Positions 8,678 to 17,650 of a DNA stretch of 64,000 nucleotides are shown piece after piece. Below the pieces are notes generated by a model. That model searched no databases and had not been told where the DNA came from. It saw only the letters and a list, made by a program, of their open reading frames with translations. Positions within the stretch are counted from its first letter, which is position 1; every line of letters begins with the position of its first letter. Position numbers and translations under genes: made by a program. Source of the DNA: Candidatus Kapaibacterium sp. Its GTDB lineage: Bacteria > Bacteroidota > Ignavibacteria > Kapaibacteriales > HRBIN21. The stretch is taken from positions 62,001 to 126,000 of the forward strand of contig CALKEU010000004.1 in the NCBI GenBank assembly GCA_938084565.1, read 5' to 3'.

Positions 8678-9558
8678 CCCAGCCATCCACCTTCCTGGAG
8701 ACGGTGCAGAACACCGAATGGCTCATGGCACCACCGCGAGTTGTCACCCGCTTGATGGAGCTCCTGCAGAGCGATCGGGCACACTGGCAGGAGATAGCGC
8801 AGACCATTGAGACGGAACCGGCCATTGCGTCGCGCATCCTCAAGTTGGTCAACTCCCCCTTCTACGGGCTCCAGGTGCCCATCAGCTCGATTCCGCAAGC
8901 GCTGGTCTTTCTGGGCTCTGTTGCGGTAACCTCAATTGCTGCGGCCGTTGGGATCTTCTCCCGCATGATGATCAAAAGCCAGCCAGAAGCTGCCGAACAG
9001 CTCCAACGCTTCTGGTGGCACTCAGCGTGTACCGCCTTTGTGGCCAAGGCCCTCGCACGGCAGCTCGATCCGTCTTTGGCCGACCAAATCTTTACGGCTG
9101 CCCTACTGCACGACATTGGTAAACTGCTCATGATCCAGCTGGCACTGCCGCAGTACAGAGAGCTCGAACAACTCCTCCTCCTGGGCGAACCAGAATCGAG
9201 GGCCGAACGCACTATCTTCGGCACAACCCATGAAGAAGCAGGAGACCTCTTGGCCCAACGGTGGCATTTCCCCGATCCCATCCGCACGGTCATCTCCTAC
9301 CACTCTACACCACAGGAGACCCCGCGCTTCCATACGCACGTTTGCGTCGTCCGGATTGCTGATCTGCTCTGCGAACTCTGGGGAGCCAGCCTCGGCGAAG
9401 GGGTCCACCGCTTGCTGTTGACCGAGCAACCGGCATGGCGCATTCTGACAGAGAAATTCCCCCACCTCTCAGGCATTGACGTGGCAACCTTCACACTCAA
9501 CATGGAACAGCACTTCCACGATGCGGCAGCATTGTTACAGACATTGGTGAGCCAGTGA
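8674..9558 (+). CDS. HDOD domain protein (signal-output type)
   Basis: A 294-residue HDOD-domain protein. HDOD domains are HD-superfamily relatives, usually without catalysis, found in regulatory proteins. The family hallmarks are present: LPPRVV-like opening (MAPPRVVTRLMELL), IETEPAIASRILKLVNSPFYGL and IPQALVFLGSVAVTSIA. Unusually for a degenerate family it keeps a plausible HD pair in AALLHDIGKLLM. The ATG at 8674 overlaps the gpsA stop (ATGA), and the stop overlaps lgt, so it is cotranslated with lipid-biosynthesis genes. Its role is unknown. Confidence 0.88.
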   Translation: MTQPSTFLETVQNTEWLMAPPRVVTRLMELLQSDRAHWQEIAQTIETEPAIASRILKLVNSPFYGLQVPISSIPQALVFLGSVAVTSIAAAVGIFSRMMIKSQPEAAEQLQRFWWHSACTAFVAKALARQLDPSLADQIFTAALLHDIGKLLMIQLALPQYRELEQLLLLGEPESRAERTIFGTTHEEAGDLLAQRWHFPDPIRTVISYHSTPQETPRFHTHVCVVRIADLLCELWGASLGEGVHRLLLTEQPAWRILTEKFPHLSGIDVATFTLNMEQHFHDAAALLQTLVSQ

Positions 9559-10397
9559 TGCACCCAGTGCTCATCCAAATCGGGCCCATCACCATTTACA
9601 GCTTTGGGGCAATGGTGGCGCTAGCCTTCCTGGTAGCCTACTGGCTTTCGGTAGCAGAATTCCGGCGCCGTGGGATACCCAAACCCAAAGATGTTGCTTC
9701 CACACTCCTGATGCTGGCCTTTATTGGCGGACTTGCAGGGGCCAAGCTCTTCCATCTCCTCGAGCACCCCGAGGAGTTTATGGACAACCCCGTGGGAGCC
9801 GTCATAAGCCCGGCAGGGCTTACCTTTCACGGGGGATTCCTCGTTGCGACAGCGCTGTTCTTAGTCTATCTGCGGCGCCGTCGGCTACCCGTTTGGCGGA
9901 TTGCCGACGCTATAGCTCCGGCTCTCATCCTAGCCTACGGTATTGGGCGCATTGGTTGCCACCTGGCCGGGGATGGGGATTACGGCATCCCCACTGACCT
10001 GCCCTGGGCAGTAACCTACCCGCAGGGGACGGTCCCCACGCTGGCACGTCTCAATCCCGAGCTCCGACGTCGCTACGAAGAGCTCTTCCCCGGCCGTCCG
10101 GTACCGGAGGATATTCCCGTTCACCCGACCCCGATCTACGAATTCCTGGCCTCCGTTGCAATCTTTGCCCTCCTGTGGCGGCTACGCACACGGCTGCAGC
10201 CCGAAGGGCGCCTCTTTGCTCTCTACCTCGTGCTGGCAGGTACGGAGCGCTTCCTCGTCGAATTCATCCGCCTCAATCCGCTCTACTGGGGGCTGAGCCA
10301 AGCACAGTGGGTATCACTGCTGGCCATCGGGCTCGGCCTCTTCGTCTGGTGGCGCCTGCGGCCTAGTAGACCCGTTCGACAGGCCGGTAGCGCGTGA
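9558..10397 (+). CDS. lgt: Prolipoprotein diacylglyceryl transferase Lgt
   Basis: Lgt is an inner-membrane enzyme that transfers diacylglyceryl from phosphatidylglycerol to the lipobox cysteine of prolipoproteins. The 279 residues carry seven predicted membrane segments, the HGGFLV motif and the signature GRIGCHLAGDGDYG, followed by HPTPIYEF. ATG 9558 overlaps the HDOD stop (TGATG); a GTG three bases earlier is possible. The last 35 bases overlap the end of sdhA on the opposite strand. The window contains likely substrates (lipoproteins at 37731 and 57996). Confidence 0.96.
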   Translation: MHPVLIQIGPITIYSFGAMVALAFLVAYWLSVAEFRRRGIPKPKDVASTLLMLAFIGGLAGAKLFHLLEHPEEFMDNPVGAVISPAGLTFHGGFLVATALFLVYLRRRRLPVWRIADAIAPALILAYGIGRIGCHLAGDGDYGIPTDLPWAVTYPQGTVPTLARLNPELRRRYEELFPGRPVPEDIPVHPTPIYEFLASVAIFALLWRLRTRLQPEGRLFALYLVLAGTERFLVEFIRLNPLYWGLSQAQWVSLLAIGLGLFVWWRLRPSRPVRQAGSA

Positions 10398-12132
10398 TGC
10401 GCACCGGCTTGTAGAAGATGCGTGGGGCTGCTCCCGAATCCCGCACAATGAGTGTGTGCTTGAGCCAGTTCTCATCATCCCGGTTGGGGTAATCCTCTCG
10501 AGCGTGCGCTCCGCGGGTTTCCGTACGGTTGAGTGCACTGTAGGTGATTGCCTCCGCAACGTCGAGGAGATTTTCCAGCTCGAGTGCCTCGACAAGCTCC
10601 GTATTGAAAGTGCTACCGGTATCCTGGAGACGGATCCGAGCGTAGCGTTCACGCAGATCCGCCAGGAGGCTCACCATTTGCTGCATGTCATGCCCAGTAC
10701 GGAAGACCCCGACGTACTCCATCATCCCCTTCTGGAGCTCCTTGCGCACGAGAGCGAGGCGCTCGTGGCCGTGGCCTGAGCGGAGCCGTTCGATGCGAGT
10801 GCGAGAAAACTCTATCACATCAGCGGGCAACTCCTCCCAGGTAGCTCCAGAGCCGAGGTATTCCACAATCGACTTCCCCGCCCGACGCCCAAAGACAATG
10901 AGGTCAAGCAAGGAATTCGTCCCAAGCCGATTGGCACCGTGGACGGAGACGCAGGCCACCTCGCCAGCAGCCCACATCCCCCGTATCGGCGTATTGTGCT
11001 CATCGATGACAACGCGCCCATCCACATCCGTCGGAATCCCTCCCATAGCATAGTGGACGGTCGGCTGGATGGGAATCCACTCCCGCCGGGGGTTCACGCC
11101 CAGGTACATTTGCGCAAAGCCGGTAATCTCTGGCAGCTTCTCACGCAGGACGCTCTCGGGCAGATGGGTCAGATCCAGCCCAACGTAGACAGTGCCATCC
11201 CGTGCCTCGATGCCGCGCCCTTCGCGAATCTCTGTGATGATGGCGCGACTGACCAAATCGCGCGGGGCTAGATCCTTCACCGTCGGCGCATAGCGTTCCA
11301 TGAACGGTTCCCCGTGCTTGTTGCGCAGAATACCCCCCTCGCCACGAGCAGCTTCAGAGATGAGTACCCCCAGCTTCCAGAGCCCTGTCGGGTGGAACTG
11401 GACAAATTCCATATCCTCCAGCGGAATTCCGCGCCGGTAGACAATTGCCATACCATCACCGGTACCCGCATGGGCGTTCGAGGTCACTTGGTAGACACGC
11501 CCGTAGCCTCCGGTGGCAAAGAGCACGGCTTTGGCATGGAAGACATGGAGGTCTCCCGAGCGAATATCGAGGGCCACAACTCCGCGACAGGAACCGTTGT
11601 GCACGATGACATCGGTTACGAAGAACTCCGAAAAGAAGCGCACGCCGTTTTTGAGGGCATTTTCGTAGAGCGTATGGAGCATCGCATGGCCGGTGCGATC
11701 GGCCGAATGGCAAGCACGCCGTACCGGGATGCGTTTGGAATGCGGATCAGCAGGATTCTCCGGCCTGGTATGCCCACCGAAGCGGCGTTGGGCAATCCTC
11801 CCATCGGAACGCCGGGAGAAGGGCATGCCCATGTGTTCGAGCTCAATGATAGCCCGGATAGCATCCTGACACATCAGCTCAATGGCATCCTGATCGCCGA
11901 GGAAATCCGACCCCTTGACGGTGTCGTAAGCGTGCCACTCCCACGAATCTTCCTCTTCGTTGCCGAGCGCCGCAGAGACACCCCCCTGTGCGGCCCCAGT
12001 ATGGGACCGCAAGGGATGCACCTTGCTCAGCACTGCACACGTATACGGCGGTTTAATCTCCACGGCTGCTCGCAATCCAGCCCCTCCAGAGCCAACGATA
12101 ACAACATCGACCGTGTGCACGCGCACCTCCAT
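10363..12132 (-). CDS. sdhA: Succinate dehydrogenase/fumarate reductase flavoprotein subunit
   Basis: A 589-residue SdhA/FrdA subunit that oxidises succinate to fumarate with covalently bound FAD. Visible are the dinucleotide loop VIVGSGGAGLRAAVE, the flavinylation site His44 in RSHTGAAQGG, the FGGHTR element, VQFHPTGL, GARGEGG-like EAARGEGGIL and HGANRLGTNSLLDLIVFGRRAG. The C-terminus (LKHTL...YRPV) is complete. It lies downstream of sdhC and sdhD, but no sdhB (iron-sulfur) gene follows; the convergent lgt gene comes next. Confidence 0.97.
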   Translation of the reverse strand: MEVRVHTVDVVIVGSGGAGLRAAVEIKPPYTCAVLSKVHPLRSHTGAAQGGVSAALGNEEEDSWEWHAYDTVKGSDFLGDQDAIELMCQDAIRAIIELEHMGMPFSRRSDGRIAQRRFGGHTRPENPADPHSKRIPVRRACHSADRTGHAMLHTLYENALKNGVRFFSEFFVTDVIVHNGSCRGVVALDIRSGDLHVFHAKAVLFATGGYGRVYQVTSNAHAGTGDGMAIVYRRGIPLEDMEFVQFHPTGLWKLGVLISEAARGEGGILRNKHGEPFMERYAPTVKDLAPRDLVSRAIITEIREGRGIEARDGTVYVGLDLTHLPESVLREKLPEITGFAQMYLGVNPRREWIPIQPTVHYAMGGIPTDVDGRVVIDEHNTPIRGMWAAGEVACVSVHGANRLGTNSLLDLIVFGRRAGKSIVEYLGSGATWEELPADVIEFSRTRIERLRSGHGHERLALVRKELQKGMMEYVGVFRTGHDMQQMVSLLADLRERYARIRLQDTGSTFNTELVEALELENLLDVAEAITYSALNRTETRGAHAREDYPNRDDENWLKHTLIVRDSGAAPRIFYKPVRITRYRPVERVY

Positions 12133-12157
12133 GCTGCCTTATCCCTCGTCTAACATA

Positions 12158-12523
12158 TCAGCGCATGTGCTTCCACGTATGCACGCTCACAACTGTGTCA
12201 AAGCCCAGATAGACAAAGTAGACCGCCGCTCCTGCCACAATACCCACCGCGCCCCATAGGAGCCATCGCGGTATTTTGTAATCGCGCAAGATGTTGTAGA
12301 ACCCCTGTACGCCGTGGTAGAACCCCAGCACGAGGAAGCCGAGATACCAGAACTGGAACATCGGATTTGTCAGCCGCTGCACCGACGACTGGAAGCTATG
12401 CCCTGCGGCCTCTGTCCAGTGCACCGTCAAATAGTGACCGAGGGTAAATACCACCAGCAGCACACCCGAAATACGTTGCCAGTACCAGGCATAAGTCGAC
12501 CACTTCGATCGAGCATTCGACAT
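12158..12523 (-). CDS. sdhD: Succinate dehydrogenase membrane anchor subunit SdhD
   Basis: A 121-residue membrane protein with three predicted helices. WYWQRISGVLLVVFTLGHYL and FYHGVQGFYNILRDYK match the SdhC/SdhD pattern in which histidines serve as heme b ligands and a helix ends HxxxGxxxxxxD. It resembles the neighbouring sdhC, as expected for paired anchors. Gaps of 19 bases to sdhC and 25 to sdhA support one operon. Which of the two small subunits should be called C or D is conventional. Confidence 0.85.
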   Translation of the reverse strand: MSNARSKWSTYAWYWQRISGVLLVVFTLGHYLTVHWTEAAGHSFQSSVQRLTNPMFQFWYLGFLVLGFYHGVQGFYNILRDYKIPRWLLWGAVGIVAGAAVYFVYLGFDTVVSVHTWKHMR

Positions 12524-12542
12524 CGCCCTACCCCTTCCGCCG

Positions 12543-12950
12543 TTAGACAGCGAACGGATCTAGGAAGATGAGGATTCCCATGAGCACCATCGCTGCAATC
12601 CCTACCCCGTAGATGAGCCGTAACAGCATCTTGTGCCGATGCGCACCACGAGCGGTGAAGTCGACTACAACAATCCGCACCCCATTCAACGCATGGAAGA
12701 GCACCACAGCAAAGAGAAGCCATTCAGCAAACTTGAAGAGCGGCGTCGTAAAGAGAGTCATCTCTGCCTGAAAAGCCGCTTCCCCCTTCACCAGACTCCG
12801 TAGTGCCCAGACATGAACAAAGAGGTACCCCAGCAGTGCGATGCCCGTGATACGGTGCAAAATCCATGCGACTGAACCGGCATGCCATCGATAGCGCCGT
12901 AGAGTTTTCCACCAGCTCTGCACTGGCTGCCGTGCCTGCTCGTATACCAT
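12543..12950 (-). CDS. sdhC: Succinate dehydrogenase cytochrome b subunit SdhC
   Basis: A 135-residue three-helix cytochrome b556-type anchor. WILHRITGIALLGYLFVHV is the SdhC signature carrying quinone-site residues, and HALNGVRIVVVDF holds the probable heme ligand. The ATG at 12950 (MVYEQARQPV) is preferred over an extension to 13004 because the family begins shortly before the RITG helix and a TAAGTTCG promoter-like box at 12984-12991 would otherwise be coding. It is the first gene of sdhC-sdhD-sdhA. Confidence 0.88.
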   Translation of the reverse strand: MVYEQARQPVQSWWKTLRRYRWHAGSVAWILHRITGIALLGYLFVHVWALRSLVKGEAAFQAEMTLFTTPLFKFAEWLLFAVVLFHALNGVRIVVVDFTARGAHRHKMLLRLIYGVGIAAMVLMGILIFLDPFAV

Positions 12951-12983
12951 CGCTTCAATCCCACTCTGTGCTCCAAGCCGCTG

Positions 12984-12991
12984 CGAACTTA
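12984..12991 (-). promoter_or_regulatory. Possible -7 box TAAGTTCG for the sdhCDA operon
   Basis: Minus-strand TAAGTTCG differs at one position from TAnnTTTG and lies 33 bases before the sdhC start. Weaker than the exact copies elsewhere in the window. Confidence 0.35.
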
Positions 12992-13058
12992 CGCGCTGCA
13001 CCATTTACGACAATAGCACCCAGCTCAGTCCCGATGGAAGTCACGCGCAGAGAGTTGT

Positions 13059-13066
13059 TATCTTTG
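13059..13066 (+). promoter_or_regulatory. Putative -7 box TATCTTTG for the TonB-dependent receptor
   Basis: TATCTTTG fits TAnnTTTG exactly and lies 38 bases before the receptor's ATG at 13105, in the divergent gap to the sdh operon. No obvious -33 TTG. Confidence 0.55.
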
Positions 13067-13104
13067 CTTCCGCAATCAGTGCCCGAAAATCTGCCAGAGT
13101 CCCA

Positions 13105-15195
13105 ATGGTTGGCTGCTTTGTGCTGCTTCTGGGCGTAAGTCTAGCAGTATCGGCCCCACCCGAGCCTGATACGAGCTTGTATGTCTTCCCGCCTGTGACT
13201 GTCCGCGCGCTGCGGAGCTCTGCTCTGACGGCGGCCGAACCTTATGCCTGGACATACCGTTCGGCTGAGACGTGGCAGCTCCACCGCAGCTACGGGGTTG
13301 AAGAGGCCCTCCAGTGGATACCCGGAGTCCTGGTCCAGGATCGGGCCGGCAATGGAGACGTTCGGATTGTCATCCGCGGCTTTGGAGCTCGAGGAGCCGG
13401 GGACCGCTCGAACAATGGGACCACCCGCGGAGTCCGCATCCTGCTGGATGGAATTCCGCTGACAGAACCCGATGGGCGTACGGCCCTGGATCTTCTCGAG
13501 CCATCAGCGCTCGGCGGTGTAGAGGTCCTGCGCTCCAACGGTACTCTACTCTGGGGCAATGCAAGTGGTGGCGTCATAGCATTCCACACCCTGCCTCCAT
13601 CCCCGACGGTGCCGTTGACAGCTTCAGCAAGTATGGGTAGCTTCGGCTTTCGACGCACCACAGTGCAGTTCGTATCGGCTTCTGGCGGGTCTCTGCTGAG
13701 TATAGCCGGAGCTTATAGCACCACGCGCGGCTGGCGTCAGAATGCCGAAGGGCATCGCTGGTGGGCAACACTGGGTTGGCGTTCCAGCCTCAACGAACAG
13801 ACGCTGCTGGAGTTTCGCAGCACGGTGACAGGGAACTTCTTTGCCATTCCGGGCCCCTTGGATTGGGAAACATTCCTCCGGACCCCGACGGCAGCCAATC
13901 CAACGTACCAGCAACAGCGAGCCCACCGTCATAACCGTATCGGGAGCCTCAGTTTTGCCATCACTTCCAGCCCTGCAGCGGGACAGCATCTGCACGTTAC
14001 CACTTTCCTCCAGCCGAAGGTGCTCACCCGCTCCGAACGCGGTACCTACCGTGAATTCTCCCGCATCCAGCTTGGAGGGAGCGTACTGTACCAGTACCAG
14101 CGGCACTTGAGCCAGAGCACAACGGCAGCGCTGACGCTCGGGAGCGATATTGCCTTCCAGGATGGCCCTGCGACCTTCTATCGTTTGACGGCCGACGGCG
14201 GGCGCGATAGCGTCATCCGCCAACACAAACGGGAGGCAGCGCTCAACGCCGGCTTCTTCGGTCGCCTGCAGTGGGATCTTGCCAGCCAGTATACTCTCTG
14301 GGCGGGGCTACGCAGTGAATGGCTCCTCTATCGGCTCATCAACGCCCTCCGTCCCACACTCTCTGATCGCATCCTCTTCCGGGCACTCCTACCGAGCGCA
14401 GGCGTGGGATACCGCCCCTCGGATCGGCACAGCTTCTACCTGCACATAAGCTCGGGATGGGAAGTACCAGCCTACAATGAGCTTGACCCACCCCCGACGG
14501 AGCTCTCTGGCGGGATCAATCCACAGCTCAAGCCCATGAAGTCTTGGACAGCAGAAATTGGGAGCCGGCACCACTTCTGGCTGCTCCGCCGCTGGGCGGC
14601 CCAGCTGGAGTTAGCACTCTACTGGATCGACAGCCGCAACGAGCTCGTCCCGTACGGTGGAGGCCGCTTTTACCAGAATGCCGCTCACAGCGAGCGGGTA
14701 GGGACCGAACTCCTTCTCAGCACGACCTGGAACCAGGACCTTACCGTACAGCTCCTGGCAACGCTGAACCGCATGCGGTACCGCTCGTATCGTGTCGATT
14801 CAACCTACCTCGGCAGCAGCGGGCAGGCGGAATTTTCGCACCATTACCTCCCCGGTATTCCTTCGGTACGACTCGGGGCTCGGGCAACCTATACATGGGG
14901 GCAGCTGCAGCTAGGCACAGAGCTCAGCTATACCGGATCGTACTATGCCGACGATGCCAACACAGTGGAAGTGCCCAGCCACACTCTCTGGCACATTCGC
15001 CTCCAGATGGCCCAACCACTACGTCTGGCAGGCCTTGCCGTTCTGCCGTGGGTGGAGGTGCGCAATGTGACAAATCGGCGCTATATTGGTTCCGTCTACA
15101 TCAACCCCGACCGCGATACCTATGGCCGGCCCTTATATGCAGAACCAGGCATGCCCCGAGCCCTCACGGTAGGCGTGCAGCTCCATGCGCCGTAA
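13105..15195 (+). CDS. TonB-dependent outer-membrane receptor
   Basis: A 696-residue outer-membrane beta-barrel receptor for TonB-energised uptake. A short signal peptide (VGCFVLLLGVSLAVSA) is followed by a plug domain at ~28-160: DVRIVIRGFGARGAG, GVRILLDGIPLTEPDG, LEPSALGGVEVLRSNGTLLWGNASGGVIAF, all standard plug motifs. The remainder alternates Tyr/Trp/Arg-rich beta-strands and ends in the usual ARNVTNRRYIG-like segment and a short C-terminal strand. It most resembles siderophore/iron-citrate (FecA-like) receptors, but the ligand cannot be read from sequence. No TonB, ExbB or ABC partner is nearby. Confidence 0.92.
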   Translation: MVGCFVLLLGVSLAVSAPPEPDTSLYVFPPVTVRALRSSALTAAEPYAWTYRSAETWQLHRSYGVEEALQWIPGVLVQDRAGNGDVRIVIRGFGARGAGDRSNNGTTRGVRILLDGIPLTEPDGRTALDLLEPSALGGVEVLRSNGTLLWGNASGGVIAFHTLPPSPTVPLTASASMGSFGFRRTTVQFVSASGGSLLSIAGAYSTTRGWRQNAEGHRWWATLGWRSSLNEQTLLEFRSTVTGNFFAIPGPLDWETFLRTPTAANPTYQQQRAHRHNRIGSLSFAITSSPAAGQHLHVTTFLQPKVLTRSERGTYREFSRIQLGGSVLYQYQRHLSQSTTAALTLGSDIAFQDGPATFYRLTADGGRDSVIRQHKREAALNAGFFGRLQWDLASQYTLWAGLRSEWLLYRLINALRPTLSDRILFRALLPSAGVGYRPSDRHSFYLHISSGWEVPAYNELDPPPTELSGGINPQLKPMKSWTAEIGSRHHFWLLRRWAAQLELALYWIDSRNELVPYGGGRFYQNAAHSERVGTELLLSTTWNQDLTVQLLATLNRMRYRSYRVDSTYLGSSGQAEFSHHYLPGIPSVRLGARATYTWGQLQLGTELSYTGSYYADDANTVEVPSHTLWHIRLQMAQPLRLAGLAVLPWVEVRNVTNRRYIGSVYINPDRDTYGRPLYAEPGMPRALTVGVQLHAP

Positions 15196-15206
15196 GCCGG
15201 GGGAGC

Positions 15207-16532
15207 TCAGGTCTGCAACCGATAGGGCACATTCTTGCGCCGAAAGAGGAAGGAAATCGGCACCCCTTCGAGGTCGATGTGTTCGCGGAGCGCCTTCTCC
15301 AGGAAGCGCTTGTAGGAATCGGGCAGCAGATCAGGGTGATTGCAGAAGAAGACAAACACCGGGGGCTCAGTCCGCACTTGGGTGACGTAGTTAATGCGGA
15401 TCTCTTTGCCGTGCACCGCCGGCGGCGGCGTACGTTCGATGATAGGCAGGAGGATTCGATTCAACTGAGCGGTCGGGATGCGCTGGCGGCGGCGTTCGTG
15501 GATGCGTTTGGCCACCTCCAAGATGGTGAACACCCGCTGCCGGGTTACAGCTGAGACAAAGAGCACGGGGACATACGGGAGCGCCGGGAGCTCCTGCCGG
15601 ACCTGCTGCAGGTACCAATCGGCTGTAGTGGCGTCCTTTTCGACCAGGTCCCACTTGTTGAAGACGAGCATAACCCCTTTACGGGCCTCCACCACGTCGG
15701 CGAGAATGTGCTTGTCATAGTCACGGAGCCCTTCGTACGCATCGACGACGACGGCAGCTACATCACAGCGTTGGATGGCCCGGATGGTGCGAACGACACT
15801 GTAGAGCTCAATGTGCTCACGGATACGGCTCCGGCGCCGGAGCCCGGCTGTATCTACGAGTAGCACTTCCTCGCCGTAGTAGCGGATGACGGTATCGACG
15901 GCATCTCGCGTTGTGCCCGGGATAGGGGTGACGAGCACCTGCGGGCGTCCTAGAAGGGCATTGACAATGCTGGATTTGCCGACGTTGGGGCGTCCGACAA
16001 TGGCGAGCTTCAGTCGCGGGTCAGCTTCGGCGCCGCTCGTCTCCGGCAAGAGAGCCACAAGGGCATCGAGCAGCTCCCCCAGCCCACGTCCGCTGGCGGC
16101 AGCCACCGGATAGGGGGTCCCAAGACCCAGAGCGTAAAACTCCGCCGCTGCAGCATCCCACTCAGCTGTATCGCACTTGTTGACCACCAGGAAGAGGGGT
16201 TTCTGCGCTGCCCGCAGGAGAGTTGCAAGCTCTACATCAATCGGTGTGATCCCCTGGCGGCCATCGACGACGAAGAGAAGGATATCGGCCTCCTCAATTG
16301 CTAACGCCGTCTGCTCCCGGACAGCACGGGCGAGCAGATCATCGCTGTCGGGCACCCAGCCGCCGGTATCGATGACGGTAAAGCGCCGTCCCGCCCATTC
16401 GGCATGAGCATAGAGGCGATCGCGCGTCACCCCCGGTGTTGCCTCCACAATCGCCCGACGCTCCCGAATGAGACGGTTGAAGAGGGTGGATTTCCCAACG
16501 TTGGGCCGTCCAACAATGGCCACCAACTTCAT
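15207..16532 (-). CDS. der: Ribosome-assembly GTPase Der (EngA)
   Basis: A 441-residue tandem GTPase needed for maturation of the 50S subunit. Two G domains are visible: the first with VGRPNVGKSTLFN at the N-terminus, TPGVTRDR, DTGGW and NKCD; the second around residue 175 with VGRPNVGKSSIVNALLG, PGTTRDAVD, DTAGLRRR and NKWDLVEK. The C-terminal ~115 residues are the KH-like domain ending FLFRRKNVPYR. The start overlaps the moxR stop by four bases (ATGA). Confidence 0.97.
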   Translation of the reverse strand: MKLVAIVGRPNVGKSTLFNRLIRERRAIVEATPGVTRDRLYAHAEWAGRRFTVIDTGGWVPDSDDLLARAVREQTALAIEEADILLFVVDGRQGITPIDVELATLLRAAQKPLFLVVNKCDTAEWDAAAAEFYALGLGTPYPVAAASGRGLGELLDALVALLPETSGAEADPRLKLAIVGRPNVGKSSIVNALLGRPQVLVTPIPGTTRDAVDTVIRYYGEEVLLVDTAGLRRRSRIREHIELYSVVRTIRAIQRCDVAAVVVDAYEGLRDYDKHILADVVEARKGVMLVFNKWDLVEKDATTADWYLQQVRQELPALPYVPVLFVSAVTRQRVFTILEVAKRIHERRRQRIPTAQLNRILLPIIERTPPPAVHGKEIRINYVTQVRTEPPVFVFFCNHPDLLPDSYKRFLEKALREHIDLEGVPISFLFRRKNVPYRLQT

Positions 16533-17521
16533 AGAGCCTCGAGGAGGTGCCCGACCAACATGACCGGTGTGACATTGTCAGCCTCAGCCGCGAAGTTGAG
16601 CACCAGACGGTGCCGCAGCACCGGCAGCGCTATGGCACGCACATCCTCTGTCGATGGCGTATAGCGACCGTAGAGGGCCGCACGTGCCTTGGCCCCCAAA
16701 ATCAAGTACTGCGACGCCCGAGGACCGGCCCCGTACCGTAAGTAGTCGCGTACCATCGATATTGCCCCATTCTGCGGGCGCGTGGCCCGCACCAGACGGA
16801 CAGCGTACTGCACGACGTGCTCGGCAACGGGGATACGGCGAACAAGGTGCTGGTACTCGACAATGTCAGCAGCACTCAGCACCGGCTCCACTTCGGGCTC
16901 AAAATCCACCGTCGTGCGCTGCACGATCTCGACCTCCTCCTCGAAGCTGGGATAGTCAATCCACAAGTTGAACATGAAGCGGTCCAGCTGCGCCTCCGGC
17001 AGCGGGTAGGTCCCTTCTTGTTCAATCGGGTTCTGAGTGGCCAGCACGAAGAAGGGCTCCTCGAGTCGATACGTCATCCCGGCTGCAGTAACACTATACT
17101 CCTGCATGGCCTCCAACAGCGCTGACTGCGTCTTTGGAGGGGTTCGGTTGATCTCATCGGCCAGCACGATGTTGGCAAAAATGGGCCCTCGGACGAAGCG
17201 GAAGCGCTTCTCCCCAGTGGCGAGATTTTCCTCCAGCACCTCCGTGCCGATGATATCGCTCGGCATAAGATCGGGGGTAAACTGGATGCGACTGAACCGA
17301 AGCGCCAACGCCCGCGCCAAGGTTCGGATGAGCAGCGTCTTGGCCAGACCTGGTACTCCGATGATGAGGCAATGTCCACGCGCAAAGAGAGCAATAAGGA
17401 GCTGTTCGACGATGGCCTGCTGTCCGACGATGATACGGCCAATCTGCTCCCGCACGCGTGCGATAGCTTCCGCAAAGCGCTCGAGCCGTTCGGTGTCGCC
17501 AACCATTTCACCCTTCAGCAT
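16529..17521 (-). CDS. MoxR-family AAA+ ATPase
   Basis: A 330-residue MoxR ATPase, a chaperone-like family often acting with VWA-domain proteins. It has the Walker A GVPGLAKTLLIRTLA, the family strings FTPDLMPSDIIGTEV and GPIFANIVLADEINRTPPKTQSALLEAMQE (Walker B region), sensor 1 LATQNPIEQEGTYPLPEAQLDRF, and a lid with SQYLILGAKARA. The start at 17521 is a choice; the frame stays open to 17584 and another ATG lies at 17506. Unlike most moxR genes it has no adjacent DUF58 or VWA partner; its neighbour is der. Confidence 0.92.
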   Translation of the reverse strand: MLKGEMVGDTERLERFAEAIARVREQIGRIIVGQQAIVEQLLIALFARGHCLIIGVPGLAKTLLIRTLARALALRFSRIQFTPDLMPSDIIGTEVLEENLATGEKRFRFVRGPIFANIVLADEINRTPPKTQSALLEAMQEYSVTAAGMTYRLEEPFFVLATQNPIEQEGTYPLPEAQLDRFMFNLWIDYPSFEEEVEIVQRTTVDFEPEVEPVLSAADIVEYQHLVRRIPVAEHVVQYAVRLVRATRPQNGAISMVRDYLRYGAGPRASQYLILGAKARAALYGRYTPSTEDVRAIALPVLRHRLVLNFAAEADNVTPVMLVGHLLEAL

Positions 17522-17606
17522 GTGGCCCTGTGCAGAGACGCTGCATTGGTCTGGAAATTGGCTCTCCCGCATCGGCTCCCTCACTGAGTCCGTGTGCGAA
17601 CTTCCC

Positions 17607-17614
17607 TAATTTTG
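17607..17614 (+). promoter_or_regulatory. Putative -7 promoter box TAATTTTG for lpdA operon
   Basis: An exact TAATTTTG octamer stands 36 bases before the lpdA start at 17651, in the short divergent gap to moxR. This also argues against an lpdA start at 17594. Confidence 0.6.
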
Positions 17615-17650
17615 CTCTCGTCGCAGGTTGCAACAGCGGGTTTCTCCTCC

